The notes below the pieces were generated by a model. That model saw nothing but the letters and a program-made list of their open reading frames with translations. It was not told where the DNA came from and did no database searches. The translations under genes and the position numbers were made by a program. A stretch of 64,000 nucleotides of DNA from Marvania coccoides (taxonomy: Eukaryota; Chlorophyta; Trebouxiophyceae; Chlorellales; Chlorellaceae). Shown here piece by piece: positions 1-10,415 of this stretch (position 1 is the first letter of the stretch; every line of letters begins with the position of its first letter). The stretch spans positions 930,001 to 994,000 of the forward strand of contig OY978102.1 in assembly GCA_963854735.1 (NCBI GenBank), read 5' to 3'.

Positions 1-3
1 AGC

Positions 4-1670
4 ATGGCAACACAAGACTTGTTTGCGGACCTGGCGCCAAGCAAAAGCAGGGAGGACGCTGGATCGTCTGCAGCGTTCGCCGAGGACGCCGTGCTGCTGA
101 GCAGCTCCCTGGATGGCTCTCGAAACCCTGCGAAAGCCACTTCGATGCCTGGCACGCCCATGGTGAGCCAGTTCGGTTTCTACTACTTTGGATCGACTTG
201 AGACACTGGGTGCATGGTTCTGATGCACGTTTGTATTTGTTTGTGCAGCGCAAGGACGTCGTTAAAGATCTAGAAGTTGCAGCTGCTGCAGCGGCCAAGG
301 TCGCGGTGAAAACCCTCGCTGAGAGCTTCGGCGGCACCCTGGAGGAGATCTTGAGGTGTGGTCGAAGAGCATTTAAGCAGCTTTATAACTTTTTGAAATT
401 CTTTTGGTCGAGATCACTCTCCTTAATTTTGCTGCTGAATCTATCTCCCTGTACAACAAACGCAGGCGCCTGACCGCCCTGGAGAACCGCACGGAACAGA
501 TTCAGCAGGTGGTGGCAGACATCCAGGAGGTCTCTTCGGTGCGCGAAGATGCCGCTAGGGAGCGGGCCACTGCAGCAGACAAGGCGCTCCGTGAGGTGCA
601 GCGCAACGTGCAGATCATGCGGGACAGGGCGGAGCTGGTGCAGGCCACCGCTGAGCTGGCCAAGCTGTCGTCTTCCTCTTCAGCGGGGCCGCTCGCCACT
701 GAGGCAGCGGAAACAGCTGCAGCAGCACCTGCTGAGGCGCCCGCCGCTGCCGCAGAATCTGCGCAGTCCGCCCCAGCTGCAGCTGCCGCCGCAGCGGCGG
801 CAGAAAAGCAGCAGATTGCAGAGCCTGCACCTGCACCCCCCCCCTCCTCCGCCCCCGCCTCCAGCTCCTACTGCTCCACCCCCCATGCCTGCTGTTCCTC
901 CCCCACCGCCGCCGACGGCAGCGCCACAGCAACCGCATGCCTCCTACGCCATGCCCTCTCCCGAGCAGCAGCAGCAGCGGCCTCCCACTGTGGTAGACGC
1001 CCAGCGCAGCGGCTCTTCTCCGGCGCCGTACGCCACCGCGCCCCCTCCGCCTCAAATGTCTCCTCAAATGCAGCCGCCACCTGGACCGCCCCTCGGCGCT
1101 CCTCCGGCGCCTATGCACCCCCCTCACCCGCACCCTTACGGCCCGCCCGCGCCATCTGGCATGCCCATGCCCCCTCCGCCGCCGTCTCTTCATATGTATG
1201 GACCACCTGCGCCGCGGCAGCCGCCTCACGGGCCGCCGCCGCCGCACTTCCCTCCTCCTCACTCTAACCCGCAAATGCCGCCGCCCCCTCCTCACGGCGT
1301 CGCTCAGCTGGGTGGTCCTCCCCCTCCTGGCCCCCCCCCTCCTCCTCTCTCCAGCTACGCCAGCAGCAGTCCCGTCGGCGGCAGCGCCTACCCTCGGCTG
1401 CCCCCGCAGCACTACCCTCAGCCGCCGCAGAGGGCCGGGCCAGGAGGGTTCTCCGCCCCCCCTTCTCGAGGCGGCGGCACCGGTCAGCCGGCCGACGCGG
1501 GGCAGCCCCCTCGCACGGCGTCAGTTCCGCTTGAAAAGGTGATTGATGACGTGGCTGTGATGGGATTCAGCCGGGACCAGGTGAGGGCGGTGTTGCAGGA
1601 GCTCATCAGCCAGGGGCGCAGCGTGGACCTGAATGTTGTGCTGGACCGACTGGGGGCGTCCAGCGGGTGA
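4..1670 (+). CDS. FLOE1-like protein (coiled coil, Pro/Gln-rich disordered region, C-terminal DUF1421)
   Basis: Exons 4-162, 249-355 and 466-1670, with GT-AG introns in phase. The first ATG has A at -3; exons upstream of the window cannot be excluded. Domains in order: a Ser/Asp-containing N-terminus (residues 1-50); a coiled coil (about 55-160) with the plant-like string LREVQRNVQIMRDRAEL; an Ala-rich stretch; about 230 residues rich in Pro, Gln, Ser and Met; and a C-terminal UBA-like DUF1421 module (VIDDVAVMGFSRDQVRAVL, then VDLNVVLDRL). This order matches Arabidopsis FLOE1, a prion-like protein that forms condensates controlling seed germination according to hydration; that is family knowledge. 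A role in water or osmotic sensing here is inference. The frame changes by one base inside a run of nine C at 836-844, which reads as an extra C, probably a sequencing error or else a null allele. A possible AATAAA poly(A) signal follows the stop. Confidence 0.75.
836..844 (+). other. C9 homopolymer with apparent one-base frameshift in the FLOE1-like gene
   Basis: Upstream of this run the coiled-coil and Ala-rich frame is open. Downstream only the +1 frame gives the Pro-rich region and DUF1421. The three exons sum to one base more than a multiple of three, so C8 (or C11) would restore the frame. I see no intron signal here. Confidence 0.7.
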
Positions 1671-1971
1671 AGTAGAAAGAAATAAAGAAAAAAGAAAGAA
1701 TTGAAGGTACATTGTTGCCCGAAACAAGTGAATGCTCAAATCAAGAAAAAGAAAAACATCGAATGTGCAATACTGGTTTGTAAATGCATTACAAAATGCA
1801 TTAGAATCTTGAATGGCTGCTTCTTTGCAGCCGTAGAAGTCCTGGCGAATCGAGAATAAATCAAAAGTATTAAATACATGCATGCCAGGTATAAATTGAA
1901 GTCAGTCAATTTCTAAAAAGGTACAATCAACGGCCCGCCCCCTCTGCCAGCCCCTCTTCTTTTCGCCCTCT

Positions 1972-4635
1972 CTACAGCGCTGCTTCGAACGTCAGCATGA
2001 GCCTCCTCTTCCGCATGTAGAAGATCACGGAGACGGGCAGCAGCAGCAGCCCCAGGATGGACAGCCCGATGACCCACCAAAAGAAAGCAGAAGATCCGCC
2101 CACCCACTCCGCCTGAATGAGGTTCATGCCGAAAATGCCAGAAATCATGGCCACTGCATTTTAAGAATATGGAGGGAAAAAATAGAAAGTAAATTAATTA
2201 ATAATATTAATTCATTTTAATTTAATAATAGGATGCCGAGGGGGGCTTACTGTGCGTTTTCATGCTTCGAAACAAAAAAAACAATAAAAGAAAACAGACA
2301 GATTAAGTGCTGAATCGATTTGCCTTCTTACCGAATCCGAAGCCCATGCTCCAGTTGGACACCCACAGCTCCAGCGCCACGATCTCGTTGCGCCGGGAGT
2401 CCATGGCGATGCGCAGCAGCAGCTCGTCCGAAGCGATCTTTTCTGCCATCAGCGTCAGCCGCCGCAGAATCTCGTCCAGGTTCAAGAAAGCCGCCTCCAG
2501 CAGGTCTTCTGCCGCCTCGATATCGTGCTGCAAGATGAAAAGAGAAGAGAAAATATGAGCAAGTGACAACAGCATTACTCCGCCAAAAATAGTCAAAAAG
2601 AAAGCAAGCCAGCACGAAATGAAGATTTCTTTCGTACTGGATCAATAAAGGGTGAGAGGGCCATTGTCGACGGGAGAGATGCTTCCAGCTTCTCAGCAGC
2701 TTCGCTCCCATCTTCTCCGCTATCCGCCAGCCCTTTGTCAACAGAACCTGCCAGCATCCGCCACGCCTTTCCAGCTCGCATAGCGTGAACCGCAGCCAGT
2801 GCCGACCTGCTCTTCTTCATCGCCCGCCGACTCGACTCCGGCAGTGTCTCCATCGTCGTCGAGCGCTGCAAAGAGCGACCCTGACCTTCCGCCGCCGCCT
2901 TTGCTGCTGCTGCATTGGCCACCGCTGCGGCCATGGATTGCGGTGGCATCGAATTTTGTGCAGCTGTCGAGGAGGCGATGGCTGCTGCATCCTCCCTGGC
3001 CGCCCGCTCTAACTCCTCTTTCGGCTGGGGCGGCAGCTCGTGGCCGCCTTCCACCGCCCTTCTGGCGATGTAAAGGTCGTTCATGTCGTGGTCGCTGCGT
3101 AGAATCCTGTCCACCTCGCCGCGCAGCGTCTCCACCCGTTTGGTCAGCTCAGCCAGGTCTAAAAGGAGAAAAAGAGGGAAGGGTTCAAAACTAAATCTCT
3201 CTTTAATTTTTATTTTTTGTTGAAAAATAAGATTGAGACTTAATATCCTCGGTGCTTAGTGGGCGTATGAATGAAAAATAATGCCCCCAAAGAGCAGGAA
3301 CCCCCCCCCCCCCCCCCCCCCAAATTCTGCGGTTTAATACTAATTTGAATGATAATGTGAGACATAGGCAGCCTGGTAGAGTGATGCGGTATGTGCCTCT
3401 GTGTCCATACCTATCTTTAGATCTCTGACCTCTTGCAGCGTCTTTCCTGTTACCGCTCGGGACATTCGAGACAGGGCAGGATACCCTGTGGTTTCAAGCT
3501 CATGCAGCTCCATGCGCAGACCCTGCAGAACCACGCGCAGCGCCACCTCCAGCGCGCGCAGCTCATACCTGTATACGCAGGAAGAAAAAACTCATCAAGA
3601 TATTTTCCCCAAAAATTACAGGAGAAACCCAAAAATTATACATGTATAAGAAGCGCAGAAGATTCTTAACAATAGTATCCACTACTCACGGCATGTCTCG
3701 GTCAAATTCTTTGCCCACGATGCGCCCAGATGCTATGGTCTGCCCCACCGGGAACTCCGAGGCTGAGGATTCGCTGTGGAAAATTGGGTCGTTGATGTGG
3801 GCCAGGCACTGGCTGAGGTGCCCCACAAAGGGGTGGTCTTCTGTGGGGGGCACCGCTTCTGAAGGGAGGCCCACCTGGGCGGGGAAGAAAATATCGAAAA
3901 ATGAAGTGAGAGTCGGTTCAGCATTTTAGAAATGACTGTTGAAGTCTTCCTAGACGATACGCTAATCCCCAGCGTTCATGATAGATAGTTTTGCCGCTCA
4001 TACAGCAGATGCAGCAGTGATAACAGGAAGCTTCCTTACCTTTGGCACGCTGCAGGGGAAAAAAGAAAAAAAGGGGGGGGGCAGTCTAATTAATTGAGTA
4101 TGCAATGAAATAACATGGACTCCTCTTTGATTTGCACCAGCAACCCCACCTGAGAATGTACAGCTGGTTGGCGCAGATGATCATGCGAATGGCGCCCAGG
4201 TTGACGATCAACGCCTTGTCGCGAATGAGAATGGACGCAGGAAAGGGGATAGGAATGAGGGGGTCCAGCCTGCAAACTCGTCGGTATTATACACCATAAA
4301 TTAGCATTTAGTATTCCCCATATCCAATACAACTTAATAGAGTAGTGAGGTAAAGCGTAAGTTCCAGCTTACATCATGGCGTCCCGGTAGCGCACGTTGA
4401 GGTCCCGCACGATCAAGTGTTTGTGGTACTCCAGAGAGGTCACCGCGCCCTTTGCGTTCAAGTGAACAATAAGCCTTGGGTGGGTGTTCATCGGCATAGG
4501 AGAAAGAGTGTCCAGCATGAACGCGCCGGTCGCCAGCTCTGGCCACAGCTTGGTGATGTCAAAGCCGCTGGTCAGGGACTCCACCAGAGGCTGCTGAAGA
4601 GTCACGTCGGAGGAAGATTCAGAATTTTCTGCCAT
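1972..4635 (-). CDS. MRS2/CorA-type Mg2+ transporter, copy A
   Basis: Eight exons on the minus strand: 4635-4373, 4269-4150, 4049-4040, 3874-3690, 3568-3411, 3158-2638, 2527-2332, 2153-1972. All introns are GT-AG and the total is 544 aa. The start is the ATG at 4635 (A at -3, G at +4); an in-frame ATG at 4668 is an alternative. Family: homo-pentameric CorA/MRS2/ALR1 Mg2+ channels of organelle or plasma membranes. Seen: the cytosolic alpha/beta region, the helix with SDHDMNDLYIARR, then HDIEAAEDLLEAAF, and the pore signature ISGIFGMN (Gly-Met-Asn near residues 493-495) between two C-terminal membrane helices, followed by a basic RKRR end. Exon 3 is only 10 nt (SVPK region) and its inclusion is supported by the same residues in copy B. 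The intron between exons 5 and 6 contains a run of about 22 C on the plus strand. Confidence 0.9.
3301..3322. repeat. C homopolymer (about 22 nt) in an MRS2 intron
   Basis: An uninterrupted C run on the plus strand, which is a G run in the sense intron of MRS2 copy A. Such a run is prone to slippage and G-quadruplex-like stacking. Confidence 0.9.
4040..4049 (-). other. 10-nt micro-exon of MRS2 copy A
   Basis: On the minus strand the sequence reads acceptor CTGCAG, then CGTGCCAAAG, then donor GTAAGG. With flanking phases 2 and 0 it encodes S-V-P-K. The paralogue at 5004-7244 has LSVPK at the same place inside a normal exon, so skipping it would shift the frame. Confidence 0.85.
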
Positions 4636-5003
4636 CTTAAAATATTCAAGCCTCCACCAGGGCAGCATTCGCTTTTGGCAGGCTGCCACCAGATCCACTG
4701 GTTTTCAATACGATATTTATTTCCAGCGATGAGCTGTTTTGAAAGCCCAAAAATCATTTTCCCTCTCTGCTGGTTTGGGCGCTGGCGGCAAAAACGTTGA
4801 CTGGATGGTTTAGAAACAGCTAAAAATAAGGGATAGAAGAAAAAAACCAGGCAAGATTCTTCCAGCTAGGCACCGGACTCTGCACTCAACCTCGCCAACA
4901 CCCCCCACCTTTTGTGTATGGCAAATCACGCTGCTTGGGAATTCCCAAGTCCATTCCATAAATTTCACTGAGCCATTTTACACGAATATAATGTTGTTTT
5001 GCA

Positions 5004-7244
5004 CTATGGGGTGAGCGTTGGGATAAACATGAGCTGCCGCTTTCGCACGTACCACACCACGCCCACAAGCATCAGAAAAGACAGCAAAAAAGTGACAACC
5101 AGCACAACGGGCAGCACCCAGTCCGTGCTCTCCAGCCTAGAGTTGCTGAGGTTCATTCCAAACACGCCAGCGATTGCGGCAGAGAAGCCCAAGGCCATAG
5201 CCACCGTGGCCACCATAAGGTTGAGACCCACCAGCTCATTCCTGCAGTTTAAAATACAAAAAAAAACAAAATTAATTGAATGCGAAGAAATGTATAATTG
5301 AAGGCGGGGAAATCTGATAAGAAGAACGAGAACTTTGCATTGGCTAGGAGTAAAAAAGCACAGTTCACGCTAGGATTCTTTACGCACTTATTTTTATTGT
5401 TTCGTACCTTCTTTGATCCAGGTCCAGCTCCAGCAGGTCCTCGGTGTCGTCCACACGCTCGTCCAGCAGCGCCAGTCGTCGCAGCAGCATGTTTGTCCGC
5501 TCAAACATCGTCTCCAGCAAATCCTCAGCGTCCTACAGATACAAGAAGAAAGAATGACAATTATTTAGTTTAAACACAATGCGGTTTGAAATGGAATTTA
5601 ATGCATTCTTTGTAACTATTTTTTTTTAAGAAGAAAAAAAAAAGGGGGGGGGGATATTACCTCAATCTGGTGGGGGTCCACTCGGTGCACCACGCCAGCG
5701 ACAATCTGCGACCGGTCCCGCTCTAGCAGCTTCTCTTCCTCCCCCTCCAGCGCTGCGTCCGCCTCCTCTGAGTCCTCAGCGCCGGCGCTCCAATCCACAG
5801 AGCTCACAGCTGAACCCCGCCGCCGCAGCCCCTCGCCACCGCCCCCCAAAGCAGACGGAGAGCGGTGCACATGCACCACCTCGGGAACAGCGTGCTGGTG
5901 CTGCTGCCGGCGGCGGCGGCGGCGGCGGTGGAGCCGCTTCTTTACCTCTCTCTCTTCCTCGAAATCTTCTTCGATTTCCCATTCCGGGACGTCGAACTCG
6001 TCTGGACGCTCCCAGGGCTGCGGGAGGGGGGGCAGGCCTTGGGCTTCTGCTCGTCTGGCGAGATACAAGTCTTGCATGTCATCGTCGTCTTGCAGCAGGT
6101 CACGCAGCTCCTGTAAGAGGGAAAGAAAGAAATTGAATAGTGGATAAAGAAGAGAGCCTATCTTTTACTAAAGTGATCAGAAGGGTTGCATTGAAAGAAA
6201 CAAGGTGTACAGGGGCGGCGAGAATAAATTTTACTTTAACGAATCAGAATCCCGCAGCTTTAAACTACAATTCAATGCGAGAAAGAGAGGAGGGGGGGGG
6301 GGGGGTAAGGGGAGGGTATTGCACAGCATACAAATCACCGTACCGTCACCAGCTGCTGCACGCGCGTCTGCAGCCGGTCGATAGAATTTTTCACGTGCCG
6401 CACCGCCTCCAGCGACTCCCTGTCCACCCTCCGCAGCAGTACATCCAGCGCAGGCCCCGCCAGCTCCTCCACCGCCGCCACCTCAGCCGTCAGAATCCCC
6501 ACAGCCGCCGCCAGCGCCACCTCCAGCGCCCTCAGCTCATAACACATCGCCACGTCGAGAAATCCTGGAGCGCCGTTCCCGCCCCCCCCATTCCCGTCGT
6601 TCCCACCGTCTTCTTTCTTCTCCAGAGATGCATCAGCGTTATGCAGTACACCACACGACGTCGTCCCTGGGTGCAAACAGCAGCACAGCCGTCGCACCAG
6701 CGGGTGGTCAAGCGTGGGCAGCGCGGTGTCCCCTGGGTCGGCAGCCTTCGGCACAGACAGCACGAAGACTTGGTTTTCGCAGATCAGCAGTCTGATGTGG
6801 CCGCCAACGTCTAAGTTGAGGGCGATGGCTCGGGAGCGGACCAGAATGACGGAAGGAGTCAGCATAGGAAGGGTTGGGTCTACGGCGGAGAGGTCGCGGT
6901 AGCGTAGGCCCAAGGAGCGCACCAGCTGGTGTCGATCAATCTGAAGAGAACATTAAAAAGAGAAGTAAATGTCGTGGGGGACACGCTGGGCACCGGAGAA
7001 GGGGAAAAGGGGATCAAAACAAAAGGGGGGGTGCTGTGGTTTCGTCGCCTGAATGATGGAAACGCACCGCTATTTCGGTTGCGTGGCCTGAGTTGTCGAT
7101 GTGGACCCACTGCTTCTCCTCCAGTGAGTGGGAGGGCTTGCTAATATCCCCGCTGGAGAGCAACTGCTGCCACAGCGCGTGAACAGACACCTCGCCGGAG
7201 TGGCCGGTCGCCTCGCTCCAAACCCCCGTCTTTGAGGCAGCCAT
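5004..7244 (-). CDS. MRS2/CorA-type Mg2+ transporter, copy B
   Basis: Five exons: 7244-7068, 6940-6344, 6110-5661, 5532-5408, 5241-5004, giving 528 aa with GT-AG introns. The ATG at 7244 has G at -3 and G at +4. Seen: the alpha/beta domain; LLQDDDDMQDLYLARR, the helix typical of the family; an acidic and Arg/His-rich insert of about 90 residues between the DDDD helix and the VDPHQIEDAEDLLE helix; the pore motif AGVFGMN (GMN near 478-480); a second membrane helix; and a RKRQ tail. It lies directly upstream of copy A on the same strand, with 368 bp between this stop and copy A's start, so the pair looks like a tandem duplication. Intron positions differ: copy A has three more introns in the N-terminal half. 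The compartment cannot be read from the sequence; no clear transit peptide is seen. Confidence 0.92.
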
Positions 7245-7508
7245 GACAGCGTCAAATCCGTGCAATTATTTTTTCAATGTTCGATTTGAAATCTTTTTTC
7301 GTTTTTTTTTTCCTTCCACGAAATTTCACGATGCAGGGGTTACATTTTTATGCACTGCCCTTTGCTCGCGAATTGAAGAAATAAATTGAAATGCATGTAG
7401 GTTAACTACTTGCACAGTCACAGCTACCGCTGAGCTGTCGCCCCCTCACCGCCACCAACTTTCTATATTTACCAGCGTATTCATTTTTAACTTCACACAA
7501 CATTAGCA

Positions 7509-9419
7509 TCACATTTTGGGCTTCTTCAGCGTGCTGCGGAACCCGCTATACTCTGAAAAATAAGACTCAGTGCCGCTCCGCTTGCGGTCGTCTGCCGCTG
7601 CCGCCGCCTGCTCTGGATTCGCCAGCTCGATGCCCTGAATGGGGGTAAACGCCAGTGACGACGATAGCCCCGAGGTCGCCACCCCGCTCATCAAACCAGG
7701 CGTCCTGCCCCCCGCAAACCCCCCTCCAAACTTTTTCGCCGCTTTGGCGCTCAGTTTCTGCCGCTGCTGCGCCGCCACCGCCCGCAGCCGGCCGCTGCCG
7801 TCCTTCCCGATCACCCCCAGACCTATGGTATCCTCCCCGTCGTGGAACTCCTCCTCTGGCTGGTTAAACGCCATGCGATTCGCCTGCTTTTTCAACTCTG
7901 TCATGCCGTAACGCTCCTTCATCTTCCGCATGCGTTTCCCGCCGCGCCGCTTCTTCTTCGCTTCCTCCGCGTCGGGCAGCGGCAACACCTCACCCTTTTT
8001 CGCGGGCGGGGGCTCCTGCCACTTCGCGATCTTGCGCGCCATTTCGTCTCGCATGGCTTGCCCAGCGGCGCCGCCCCCGTCCCGACCGTGCGCGTCCATT
8101 CGCGCCAAAAGGGTGCATTTGGCGCCCACCAAACGCGCGGCGCGGCTGCGCAGAGCGGGGGGCGCATGCTGGATGAGGTCACAAGCGAAAATGAAGCCCT
8201 GGTGGGGCTGAGCAGCTTTGGAAGAAAACCCCGCCAGCGTGCGCCGCTTAGCGCCCAAAACCTGGTAAAGAAAGAAGAAAAAATGAAGTGACGAGAGGGT
8301 TAAATATTAAGAGAAAAGTAGGAGCCAAAATAACCACCAAAGGAAAAAGATGAAAAAGGTGCCAAAAACATTTGCTGCTGAAAGCCAAAAAAATACGTAA
8401 AAAACAGCTTGAAACTGTCTGATCACCTGCACGTTGCAAGCCGGCATGCCCGCTAGCGCGTGCAGCCCCCCCGCCGTGCCCATTAGCTGCGCCGCGATCT
8501 CAGTGCCCACTGCAGCCGACAGGTTGGGCGCAATGCGGTCCATGCGGCGCTGCACCAGCCGCAGGATCGCCAGCCGGTCTGCGTCCAGCCTTTCCGCCAT
8601 CTCACACGCCGCCAGCACCTCCTTCAACGCCGGCTCCTCCAAAGGTCCGCCGGCGGTGGTGGTGGCGGTGACGGTAACCACCATGACTGTTGCGGGCGGC
8701 AGCAGCGCGTCTAAATCCACCTCGGTAACGTCCATTTCGTTGCCGATCTCTTTCACCACGCGCGCGTACTCTAGTGGGCTGTGCACCAGCGACTCTAGCT
8801 CTGGGAATTTTGGGCGATACCGCTCGCGAAGAAAGTTGTGCACGGTGAGGACCTCGGTGTCGATGTCCACCGCCAGCTGATTGCAGTCCACCAGCAGCCT
8901 GAACGAGAGAGGGAAACAAAGATGAAAAAAACATGAAATTGGCACTTTTGAAAGGGTTTTCAGGTTTCATTCCTTGGTATTTTAGGTCATATTACGAGAG
9001 AAAGAGATGGATAAGCAATATGTTAAGTGCGTGAAAGCTTACTTGTAGGTGGGATCGTCCTCTGAGCGGAGCAAAGGACCAGCGGGCTCCGCCGCAGCGT
9101 TGCTGCCTTGGGCGTCCTCCTCGGCCAGCGCTGCCGTGACTTTGGCCATGATGGAGCTATAGCGCTCCGAGTCGGCCAGCTGGGCGACGTCTGCGAGCTT
9201 GTCGCTCCTCGCAATGACGATGTCTTCTTCCATGGCCTGCAAAATTTAGTGTAAAAAAAGTTTACAGTTGTAAAAATGGTATATCCTATTCACTTTTTAT
9301 TCGATATTGCGCACCGTCTCATCGTTGCCAGTCTGCTCGTGCTGCAGGTCCTCTTCCTCTTCGCCATCATCGGACAAGTCCTCCAAATCGGCCAGGAACG
9401 AGTCTGCCAGCGTCGCCAT
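7509..9419 (-). CDS. PRP31: Pre-mRNA processing factor 31 (U4/U6 snRNP)
   Basis: Four exons: 9419-9315, 9236-9043, 8898-8427, 8261-7509, giving 507 aa, close to human PRPF31 (499 aa). Family role: binds the U4 5' stem-loop together with 15.5K/SNU13 and bridges U4/U6 to U5 in the tri-snRNP. Seen: an acidic N-terminus (DLEDLSDDGEEEEDL); a NOSIC/coiled-coil part (LAVDIDTEVLTVHNFLRERY); the Nop domain with the hallmark VLGAKRRTLAGFSS and AARLVGAKCTLLAR; and a Lys/Arg-rich C-terminal tail (KKKRRGGKRMRKMKERYGM) ending FRSTLKKPKM. A lineage-specific TVTATTTAGG insert sits in the Nop region. Introns are standard GT-AG. It is tandem with the MRS2 genes, with 264 bp between this stop and the copy B start. 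Confidence 0.96.
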
Positions 9420-10410
9420 GGTGATCAGAACGCGATTATGGAATTTATTACAATTTAAATTGCTGCAAATGTAGAACGCCAAAGTCTTCTAGTCGTCAGT
9501 GTGGTGGATGCTTTGCATGCTGTGGCCTTTCCTACCGGGCCTATCATTTCTTTCCACCTCGCTGGGTGAAACATTTAGGTGGCACATCACAGCATACAAC
9601 CAGCTGCCCACTTCTCTGCCTCCACAAAGAGACCCAGGCCGCCCGGCGCTTGCAGCTACCACACAACTGCCGGCCTCTCGCCCACCAATTGCCTGCAGGC
9701 TTGCATTTAGGCCCGTCTTTGTTTCTGCTTCTTCATATAGCCTGCAGCACAGCATTGTTCTCTCAACGCCAGCCAGCAGATCAATACGGAGTATTGACGC
9801 GCTTTGAGCTGAGCTGCAAATAAAAGGAGGTACAGCCACTGCCTTGCTGCCTGCAATGCATTGTAAACTGATCGGGGTAGACATTGTAGCATACGCAATA
9901 GGGCTTCAACCGCATTCTCTCCGCAATGCCGCATTCGTACAGGAGGGACTCCCTCGCAGGTCTTTAAACTTCTGCTGCTGAAGAAGTTATATTGTGCAAC
10001 CAAGAGCGTTTACATGGTGCATGGTTTGTAAAAGGTCGTGGTAATAAACCATGCATACTTTCATTCATTAAATGTCAAGTAGTAAAACCTGTCGGGAGGG
10101 GGGAAACCGGAGTCACCAAAAATGATTAATATTTTTCGAGTGGCCAGAATCAACAGGTGGCCACTCAGCATGCATTTCAACAGGGGGATTTCTAATAGAG
10201 ACGTGCCACAAAACGATGAAAGTTAAAGTAACAGGTAGGGAGGGAAAGAAGTGCATAAGAGAGTCGTAGAAAGAAAGGAATGAATAATGAATCAAGATAC
10301 AAGGATGTGATGTGGAGGAGATGATGATGCGAAAATGCGGTGAAAAAGAAGTCAATGAATCAGCGGCGGCAAGCGGCGGGAGGAAAAGAAGAAGAATAAA
10401 AGTAGGTCGG
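9420..10410. other. Intergenic stretch, no gene recognised
   Basis: It separates the PRP31 start from the 3' end of the expansin-like gene. Short open frames occur on both strands (for example about 9707-10003, minus) but they lack a plausible start, codon pattern or family resemblance. No tRNA-like structure was recognised. Confidence 0.6.
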
Positions 10411-10415
10411 TTTAT

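Noticed and set aside
615..1412. Arg-rich open frame antisense to the FLOE1-like Pro-rich exon
   Set aside because: It is the reverse of Pro/Ala/Gln codons; no start context or family signal.
9489..10003. Minus-strand open frames between PRP31 and the expansin-like gene
   Set aside because: Starts are non-ATG, residues look random and no splice-linked partner was found.
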